The notes beneath the pieces were generated by a model that saw only the letters and a program-made list of their open reading frames with translations, was not told the origin of the DNA and searched no databases. A DNA stretch of 64,000 nt. It comes from Novosphingobium rosa NBRC 15208 (GTDB lineage: Bacteria; Pseudomonadota; Alphaproteobacteria; Sphingomonadales; Sphingomonadaceae). Positions 58,064 through 64,000 of this stretch are shown here, one piece after another. Location of the stretch: NCBI RefSeq assembly GCF_001598555.1, contig NZ_BCZE01000017.1, forward strand, positions 1 through 64,000, written 5' to 3'. Position 1 is the first letter of the stretch, and each line of letters begins with the position of its first letter. Both the position numbers and the translations under genes were made by a program.

Positions 58064-59224
58064 TCATCCGTGATGAACCGCCTCCAATCCCAGCCATCCG
58101 GCCATGGCCTGTAATTCTTCGGCCAGAGCTTCACCTGTGTGAGCGGGCGCATCCGGCTCCAGATGCACCGCGCGGACCAGAAGCCGCGCCTGCGCCCTGT
58201 CGGCCTTGAGATCGACGCGCGCCACCAGCCGGTCGCCCAGCAGGAAGGGCAGAACGTAATAGCCATGCATCCGCTTCTCCGCAGGCACATAGATTTCAAT
58301 GCGATAACGAAAGCCGAACAGGCGTTCCGTGCGGTCCCGCTCCCAGATCAGCGGGTCAAAGGGGGCCAGCAGGGCGCGCGCCTCCACCCGGCGCGGCTGA
58401 CGGGCGTCGCGATGGAGCCAGGCGGGGCGTCCTCCTTCGACCGCCACGGGAATCAGAACGCCTTCCTCCGCCAGTGATGCGATGGCGGCGCGCGCCTGCT
58501 CCGGGGACTGGCGGAAGTAATCGCGCAATTCTTTGTCGGTGGCGATGCCATGGGCGCGAGCGGCGCGCTCGATCAGAGCGCGATGGGCTTCTTCATCCGG
58601 CGGGGTGGCGGTGGCCAGCACAGCGGCGGGCAGCACCCGCTCCGGCAGATCATAGACCCGTTCGAAGGCGCGGCGGCGCGTGGTGGTGGTGATATGTCCG
58701 GCCCAGAACAGCCATTCGAGCGTGCGCTTGATAGCGCTCCATTCCCACCAGCCCGACTGGCCCTTGTGCGCCTCGAAATCCGAAGCGGCCATCGGCCCTT
58801 CGCCGCGGATGCGCTCCAGCACGGCCATGGCTTCCGCGCGGCGTTCACCGGCATAGGCGCGCATGCCACTCCAGCCGGTTTCGCCCCGGTCGGCGCGGGC
58901 CATCCGCCAGCGCAGCAGGGGATGCATGTCGAAGGGCAGCAGGGAGGCCTCATGCGCCCAATATTCGAACAGCCTGCGCTGACGTTTCGGGCCCCATGCC
59001 AACTGGTCCAGATCTGCCGTATCGTAAGCGCCCAGCCGCGAAAAGGCGGGGAGGTAATGCGCCCGGGTCAACACATTGACGCTGTCGATCTGGTGCAACT
59101 GCACCTTGCCGATCACGCGTTGCAGATGGTTGCCGCCGGGGGCGTCATGCCGCTTGCCCCCGAAGCCCTGAGCCGCAAGCGCGATACGGCGGGCCTGCGG
59201 CAATCCGATCGTTTCAGGCTTCAT
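58064..59224 (-). CDS. ycaQ: YcaQ/AlkX-type winged-helix DNA glycosylase
   Basis: A 386-residue HTH_42 superfamily protein. These glycosylases remove bulky or crosslinked bases. The QxD catalytic motif is visible as Gln45-Ile46-Asp47 in VQLHQIDSVN. Other family marks are RAHYLPAFSRLGAY, LFEYWAHEASLLP and the winged-helix part GWWEWSAIKRTLEWLFWAGHI. The start overlaps the transporter stop by 11 bases, so both come from one transcript although their functions seem unrelated. Confidence 0.9.
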   Translation of the reverse strand: MKPETIGLPQARRIALAAQGFGGKRHDAPGGNHLQRVIGKVQLHQIDSVNVLTRAHYLPAFSRLGAYDTADLDQLAWGPKRQRRLFEYWAHEASLLPFDMHPLLRWRMARADRGETGWSGMRAYAGERRAEAMAVLERIRGEGPMAASDFEAHKGQSGWWEWSAIKRTLEWLFWAGHITTTTRRRAFERVYDLPERVLPAAVLATATPPDEEAHRALIERAARAHGIATDKELRDYFRQSPEQARAAIASLAEEGVLIPVAVEGGRPAWLHRDARQPRRVEARALLAPFDPLIWERDRTERLFGFRYRIEIYVPAEKRMHGYYVLPFLLGDRLVARVDLKADRAQARLLVRAVHLEPDAPAHTGEALAEELQAMAGWLGLEAVHHG

Positions 59225-60617
59225 CGGCGCTCGGCGTCAGCAGGCGTCCGGCGGCGGCGCGCACGATCAGGAACGCCACGCCCGCCCCCGCAACGATCGC
59301 GGCATGCATCCCCCAGAACACCGCGCCGGGCAGCTTGTCGAGCAAGGTCGCCAACTTGGTCACGATCATGCCCGCCAGAAACAGCGCCAGCAGATAGGCG
59401 GCCATCATCGTCGAGCCCAGCGCCTTGGGCGCCACCCGCGAATAGAGCGCGCTGCCCACCGGATAGATGTTCACAAAGCCCAGATTGTTGAGGATGTGAA
59501 AGCCCAGCGCCCAGCCCAGCCCCACCTTTTCGCCTGTCGCGGCCTCATGCATCGATCCCAACGCCAGGCTGAGCGGTGCCAGAGCGGCGATAAAGGTGGC
59601 GATGGTGATCTTGGTGATCTCATCGGGCTCGCGGTGATGCTTGCCCCACCAGCGCCAGAAGGCGACCACACAGACCAGCAGTACGCTCGAGACGATGGCG
59701 TCGAGCGAGATCAGAAAGCTGGCGGGAATCGCGCTGCCGAAAAAGACCAGCTGGTAATGCGCGTCGCCCCACAACTCATAGGCGGCGAAAATCTCCTGAT
59801 TGCCCACATAGGCGCAGGCGATCACCGGGATCAGCAGCACCAGAACGGCGATGCGCTTGCCCTCGCCGGGCAGCAGTTTGGGGCGGGGTTCGGCGATATG
59901 GCCCGGTTCCGGTTTGGGTTCGGCGGGCAGCCAGCGGCGTCCGGAGAGATAGATGCACAGGCCGATCAGCATGCCCACGCCCGCCGCGCCAAAGCCGAAA
60001 TGCCACGCGATTTTCTGCCCCAGAAAACCGCAGACGATGGGCGAGACAATCACCGCCACCTGAATGGCCAGCACGTAAATCTGGAAAGCATCGGCCCTTC
60101 GCAGATCGCCGGGCGCATAGAGATCGCCCACCTGCGCCGCCAGATTGCCCTTGAAAAAGCCGCTGCCGATCAGGATGCAGGCCAGAGCGACCAGATAGGT
60201 CTCATCAAAGGCCATGCAGAAATGGCCCACCGCCATCGTCACCGCGCCGAAGATCACCGCGCGGGTGCGCCCGATGTAACGGTCGGCGATGAAGCCGCCC
60301 AGCAGCGGGGTGAGATAGACCAGCCCGCTGTAAAGCGCGGCAATCGCCCCGCCCAAAGTCAGCGGGGTGAGCGGCCCGAAGAAGCTTTCCAGCAAGGCGC
60401 GAAACCTCGCAAAGCCCCAGATCTTCTCGATATGGCCGGGCTTGAAGAGGTATTGCGCGCTGTAAAGCGCCAGCAGCGCCGTCATCCCGTAATAGGAAAA
60501 GCGCTCCCACCCCTCGGAGAAGGCCAGATAGGCCAGCCCCCGGGGATGGCCCAGAAAGGAGCGGTCGGCTTGATGTTCCGGCAGCGACTGGTGGGGGGCG
60601 TCAGGCGCGGCGGTCAT
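59214..60617 (-). CDS. POT/PTR family proton-dependent oligopeptide transporter
   Basis: A 467-residue inner-membrane protein of the major facilitator superfamily with 12-14 helices. Family signatures are FSEGWERFSYYGMTALLALY (ExxER-type motif), GGFIADRYIGRTRAVIFGA and GSGFFKGNLAAQVGDLY. It should import di- and tripeptides with protons. The ATG at 60617 is chosen; upstream frame is shadow. It is followed by YcaQ with overlap. It may feed peptides released by the secreted proteases of this window. Confidence 0.92.
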   Translation of the reverse strand: MTAAPDAPHQSLPEHQADRSFLGHPRGLAYLAFSEGWERFSYYGMTALLALYSAQYLFKPGHIEKIWGFARFRALLESFFGPLTPLTLGGAIAALYSGLVYLTPLLGGFIADRYIGRTRAVIFGAVTMAVGHFCMAFDETYLVALACILIGSGFFKGNLAAQVGDLYAPGDLRRADAFQIYVLAIQVAVIVSPIVCGFLGQKIAWHFGFGAAGVGMLIGLCIYLSGRRWLPAEPKPEPGHIAEPRPKLLPGEGKRIAVLVLLIPVIACAYVGNQEIFAAYELWGDAHYQLVFFGSAIPASFLISLDAIVSSVLLVCVVAFWRWWGKHHREPDEITKITIATFIAALAPLSLALGSMHEAATGEKVGLGWALGFHILNNLGFVNIYPVGSALYSRVAPKALGSTMMAAYLLALFLAGMIVTKLATLLDKLPGAVFWGMHAAIVAGAGVAFLIVRAAAGRLLTPSADEA

Positions 60618-60661
60618 GCTTGGATATCCATGGCCGCATCTTAGGCATGCGGGCTTTTCCT

Positions 60662-60687
60662 GCAAGGCGCTGATTGCAGCGCCTTGC
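60662..60687 (-). terminator. Strong hairpin between GH43 and transporter genes
   Basis: GCAAGGCGCTG (60662-60672) pairs perfectly with CAGCGCCTTGC (60677-60687) across a four-base loop, 16 bases after the GH43 stop. No T-run follows on the minus strand, so termination is likely but not classical. Confidence 0.55.
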
Positions 60688-60702
60688 ACCCAAAACCGCT
60701 GG

Positions 60703-62313
60703 TTACAGCGCCTCAAACCGGAAATTGCGGAAGCGGGCGCCGCCCTGCCCGGCGGCATAAAGCCCCGGGCGCAGCATCAGGAACCCGTTGCGCACATTGT
60801 GGTGATAGCCCGAAACCTCCATGCCCCGGTCGAAGCGGGTCCAGCTTTCGCCGCCGTCGCCGCTCAGATCATACCACACGATATGCCGGTCATTGGTCAC
60901 CCGCATCCGCATGGATTGGCCGAAGGGGTTGCGCGGCTTGCCCCGCTCCATGCCATATTGGTGGGTGACGAAATGGTCTTTCGTAAAGCCCAGCCCGGCA
61001 TAGAGCTTTTCATCATAGAACAGCAGCAGACCGGCCACGGCGCCCGGATCGATCTCGATGTCGCAGGTGAAGCGATAGGCTTGATCGCCCGCCAGCAGCA
61101 GCAGCGGCGCACTATCATGCGGCGCACTGCCCGCCGCCGCCAGATGCAGCACATTGGCCTGCACGCTGGCGCGCTGCGCCTCATGCGGGCCGGGCTTGAA
61201 GAAATTCCATTTCGTGCCGAGTTCCAACTGCGCGAAATCATCGGACAGCTTCTGCCCATGCGTCAGCGCCGTGCCGCCTTTCGGCTTGGCCATGGGGCGT
61301 GACAGATCCCCCCCGGTCATATGGAACCAGCCATCGGCATCCCATGTCACCGGATCGAGCAGCGCCTGCCTTCCCAGCGTGTAATAGCCGTTCTCATAGC
61401 CGTGATAGGCGGACCACCATTGCCCGTCGGGCGCTTCGAACAGGCTGGCATGGCCACGCGACCACCAGCGCTCGTTCACGCTGGTGGTGCGCACGATGGG
61501 GTTGTGCGGGCAGTTCTCCCAAGGCCCGTCGATCGAGCGTGAGCGCGCCGCGATCACCATATGGCCGGTGGGCGGCCCGGCGGTGCCGCCCACGGCGGTG
61601 ACGAGATAGAAATAGTCGCCCCGCCGGAAGACTTTGGGGCCTTCGGGGGAAAAACCCTCAACGATCCAGTCGGAGGGGTAATGCCACGGGTCATAGACAT
61701 GCTCGACGGGCCCGGCTTTTGACAGGCCATCGGCGCTCAGCCGCACCCGGTCGCCGCCCGAGAGGAACAGCCAGCGCGTGCCATCTTCGCCCACCACATG
61801 GCAGGGGTCGATATGATCATGCATCTGCAGATCGATGGGATCGCTCCATGGGCCTTCGATATGGTCGGCCCAGATCACGAAGATCGAGTTGGGTTCGCTC
61901 TTGACCGGAATGTAGAGGTAATAACGCTCGCCATGCTTGACCAGCGACACCGCCCAGACCGAACCGATGTTCTTGTGCAACGCCGCCTTCAGGGGCCGCC
62001 AGTTCACCAGATCGCGCGAATGCCAAATCAGCAGCCCCGGATAGGAATCGAAGCTGGAGAAGGTCATGTAATAATCCTGCCCGTCCTTCAGAATGGCCGG
62101 ATCGGGATGGTCGCCCGCAAGGATCGGGTTGAGGAAGGTGCCGTCACCCAGATCGGCGATGCGCTGCCCGTCGAAACCGCGCCGCCATGGGAAGCGTTCG
62201 GGCGCGATGCCCGGCGCGCCGACCGAGACCGCTTTCGCCTCCCCGCTCAGGCTGGCGGCGAGGGCCGCGCCGCCTCCGGCTTCCAGCAATCCGCGTCGCG
62301 TCAATCCGGTCAT
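60703..62313 (-). CDS. GH43 family glycosidase, Tat-exported
   Basis: A 536-residue five-bladed propeller glycosidase (xylosidase/arabinofuranosidase group). MTGLTRRGLLEAGGGAALAAS is a Tat-type signal. Catalytic carboxylates fit AGDHPDPAIL (Asp71), HIDPCHV (Asp) and IVEGFSPEGPK (Glu). A C-terminal beta-sandwich (about 350-536) with FTCDIEIDPGAVAGLLLFYDE resembles the DUF1349/XynB C-domain. It lies 100 bases after the TBDR on the same strand, so it probably acts on the glycan that receptor imports. Confidence 0.92.
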   Translation of the reverse strand: MTGLTRRGLLEAGGGAALAASLSGEAKAVSVGAPGIAPERFPWRRGFDGQRIADLGDGTFLNPILAGDHPDPAILKDGQDYYMTFSSFDSYPGLLIWHSRDLVNWRPLKAALHKNIGSVWAVSLVKHGERYYLYIPVKSEPNSIFVIWADHIEGPWSDPIDLQMHDHIDPCHVVGEDGTRWLFLSGGDRVRLSADGLSKAGPVEHVYDPWHYPSDWIVEGFSPEGPKVFRRGDYFYLVTAVGGTAGPPTGHMVIAARSRSIDGPWENCPHNPIVRTTSVNERWWSRGHASLFEAPDGQWWSAYHGYENGYYTLGRQALLDPVTWDADGWFHMTGGDLSRPMAKPKGGTALTHGQKLSDDFAQLELGTKWNFFKPGPHEAQRASVQANVLHLAAAGSAPHDSAPLLLLAGDQAYRFTCDIEIDPGAVAGLLLFYDEKLYAGLGFTKDHFVTHQYGMERGKPRNPFGQSMRMRVTNDRHIVWYDLSGDGGESWTRFDRGMEVSGYHHNVRNGFLMLRPGLYAAGQGGARFRNFRFEAL

Positions 62314-62413
62314 CCTGGTTCTTCCTGCAAGAATGTGGTCAGAGGGTCGTGCATGCCGCGAGGGGCCGGTCCGGGGGGAGTGGATGGTCCGGCCCCTCAC
62401 GCGGAGCATTGGG

Positions 62414-64000
62414 CTACAGCTTGTAGCGGGCTCCGAAAATGATGCTGCGGCCGGTATGCTGATACTCATAGGCGCGCTGCGTGGCCGCATCGGTCCAGTG
62501 GTTGATGTAGCGGTCGAGCAGATTGGTGGCGTCCACCGAAATCTCCATCCGCTTGTTGATCGAATAGCGCAGCGCGGCGTCGAGGCTGGCATAGGCGCCA
62601 TAACCCTCGAAGATGTTGCCCGTGCCGCTGTTCTGATCGTTGTAAGGCCCACGATAGGAATAGCTGACGCGGCCTTCGAACGGGCCCTTGTCATAATACA
62701 GCGTGGCGTTCCATGTCGTCTTGGACAGGCCGAAGAAGGTCGAGGTCACCGTCGAGGCAGGCAGGGTGATCGTGCCATTGGCGTTGACGCTCGTCCCCGG
62801 CCCGCTGACATTGTAGGTGGCGTTGGAATTGGTGAAGGTGGCGTTGGCGATCACGCCGAGATTTTTCAGCGGCCCCGGCAGGAAGCGCAACGGCGTCTGC
62901 AGCCCCAGCTCGACGCCGTTCAGCTTGGCGCCCGCGCCATTGCCGATCGAGGTGATGGTCCACACCCGACCTTCCGGATTTTGCGCTGCGGGCGAACCAT
63001 TGGCCAGCAGCGAGATGGGCAGGCCGGTCGAGGCGAAGGTGCCCTGCGTCACCGTGGCGGTGGGGAAGCTGGACACATCCTTGTGGAAGAAGGCCACGGA
63101 GAGCAGCGATTGCGGCGCGAAATACCACTCCACCGCCGCGTCGTAATTGACCGCGCGATAGGGATCGAGCTGAGGATTGCCATAGCTGACGCCATAGTTG
63201 AAGGAATCCACCGATCCGCCCGGTGTCAGATTGCCCAGAGAGGGGCGCGTCATCACCTTGGCCACGGCCAGACGCAGGATGATGTCATGACGCGGGAAGA
63301 AGTTGAGGTTGGCCGAGGGCAGCCAATCATCATAGCCGCGATGCACGGTCACATTGGTGGTGCCGTTCTGCAGGCCGGTGGAGCTTTGCGCGGTATGGGC
63401 ATAGCGGACGCCGCCGTTCAGCGTGATGTCCATGCCCAGCCCATGCGTCTTCCAGTCGCCCTGCAGATAGAAGCCGCTGTCCGCCTCCCGCACCGAGCGA
63501 ATGTTCGAACTGTCAGGCAGCAGGGTGCGGTTGTAGAGGTTGGTGTAGGCCGTGGTGGCGGGCAGATTGGCGACGATGAAAGTGCTGGTGGTGCCCGCCG
63601 GTTGCCCCGCATTGCCCAGATTGACCGTATCGACCATGCTGGAATTGATCGGGAAGCCATTGTTGGTGACCGAATTCGACGAACAGGTGATCGTCCCCAG
63701 CACCAGATCCTTGCCCGGCGTGGAAGGGCAGACCAGCGTGCTGCGCGTGCCGCCCCAGGTGTTGAAACCGAATTCACGATAGAAACCGCCCAGTTTCAGC
63801 GTCAGGCTGTCGGTGGTCTTCCACTCGAAGTCGGTCTTGAAGGTGCGGAAGGTGTTGTTGGTGTCGGATGGGGTATCGCGGATTTCGGCCAGCTGGAAAT
63901 TGGCCGGATCGGTGACCGAGGTGCCGAAGCTGAGCACCGGCGACTTCATATTGGCGTAATTGTAGGAATAGCCCTGCGCGGTGCGGTCATCCAGCATGAT
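62414..64000 (-). CDS. TonB-dependent receptor, partial (N-terminus outside window)
   Basis: At least 528 residues of a carbohydrate-type TBDR barrel, open through the window edge. Visible parts include repeated amphipathic strands, LTLKLGGFYREFGFNTWGG, NFFPRHDIILRLAVAKVMTRPSLGNLTPGG (a conserved extracellular/strand signature of this class) and the end GRSIIFGARYKL. It precedes the GH43 gene on the same strand, so a xylan- or arabinan-derived substrate is likely. The plug and signal peptide cannot be seen. Confidence 0.9.
   Translation of the reverse strand: MMLDDRTAQGYSYNYANMKSPVLSFGTSVTDPANFQLAEIRDTPSDTNNTFRTFKTDFEWKTTDSLTLKLGGFYREFGFNTWGGTRSTLVCPSTPGKDLVLGTITCSSNSVTNNGFPINSSMVDTVNLGNAGQPAGTTSTFIVANLPATTAYTNLYNRTLLPDSSNIRSVREADSGFYLQGDWKTHGLGMDITLNGGVRYAHTAQSSTGLQNGTTNVTVHRGYDDWLPSANLNFFPRHDIILRLAVAKVMTRPSLGNLTPGGSVDSFNYGVSYGNPQLDPYRAVNYDAAVEWYFAPQSLLSVAFFHKDVSSFPTATVTQGTFASTGLPISLLANGSPAAQNPEGRVWTITSIGNGAGAKLNGVELGLQTPLRFLPGPLKNLGVIANATFTNSNATYNVSGPGTSVNANGTITLPASTVTSTFFGLSKTTWNATLYYDKGPFEGRVSYSYRGPYNDQNSGTGNIFEGYGAYASLDAALRYSINKRMEISVDATNLLDRYINHWTDAATQRAYEYQHTGRSIIFGARYKL

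Overview
The window is GC-rich, densely packed chromosomal DNA from an alphaproteobacterium. It most resembles a sphingomonad of the Novosphingobium/Sphingomonas type. The reasons are six TonB-dependent receptors (TBDRs) in 64 kb, each beside a catabolic or hydrolytic gene set, a TBDR/halogenase-like/GH13 glucan locus, a candidate EcfG-type general-stress promoter, and many start/stop overlaps. I see no rRNA, tRNA, CRISPR array, insertion sequence or phage gene. Both ends cut through genes: a BlaR1-like M56 peptidase on the left and a TBDR on the right. Taxonomy is inferred from gene content only.

Left part (1-9 kb): a BlaI/BlaR1-type repressor-sensor pair with a two-palindrome operator, then an S53 (sedolisin) peptidase. 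Next comes a tight run of OmpR-type regulator, sensor kinase, TBDR and histidine acid phosphatase (phytase-like). A Pho-box-like repeat precedes the run, so this looks like a phosphate or phytate scavenging module.

9-24 kb: a LysR regulator diverges from a series of stress-type genes (chloroperoxidase-like hydrolase, orphan M17 N-domain protein, YoaK/DUF1275 membrane protein, pirin, OsmC, Dps). An almost identical ~35-bp element lies before both the hydrolase and the pirin gene. Then come a siderophore-type TBDR with a Fur-like box, a creatininase-family hydrolase and an alpha/beta hydrolase. An ECF sigma/anti-sigma/LprI-like operon diverges from a subtilisin-like protease and a secreted Gly/Ser-rich protein.

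24-40.7 kb: polymer and sugar loci. TBDR, halogenase-like flavoprotein and GH13 amylase are transcribed leftwards and face a LacI regulator across a LacI-type operator. A second TBDR is coupled to a tannase/feruloyl-esterase and a DUF3237 protein, and an OprB porin follows. An overlapping amidotransferase/YggS/MarR operon, whose MarR has an extra Cys-rich tail, faces the porin.

40.7-56 kb: a phospholipase C-type phosphoesterase, then two divergent operons that look like one uncharacterised aromatic or polycyclic catabolic locus. Leftwards are TBDR, P450 and amidohydrolase. Rightwards are an extradiol-type dioxygenase, FAH-family hydrolase, FAD monooxygenase, Rieske oxygenase, metallo-beta-lactamase-fold hydrolase, BKACE (beta-keto acid cleavage) and a GntR regulator.

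56-64 kb: a TetR regulator, a degraded fusion of an acyl-CoA dehydrogenase start and a 3-hydroxyacyl-CoA dehydrogenase end, thiolase and thioesterase (a reduced beta-oxidation operon). A YcaQ-type DNA glycosylase, a POT peptide transporter, a GH43 glycosidase and a partial TBDR are all on the minus strand.
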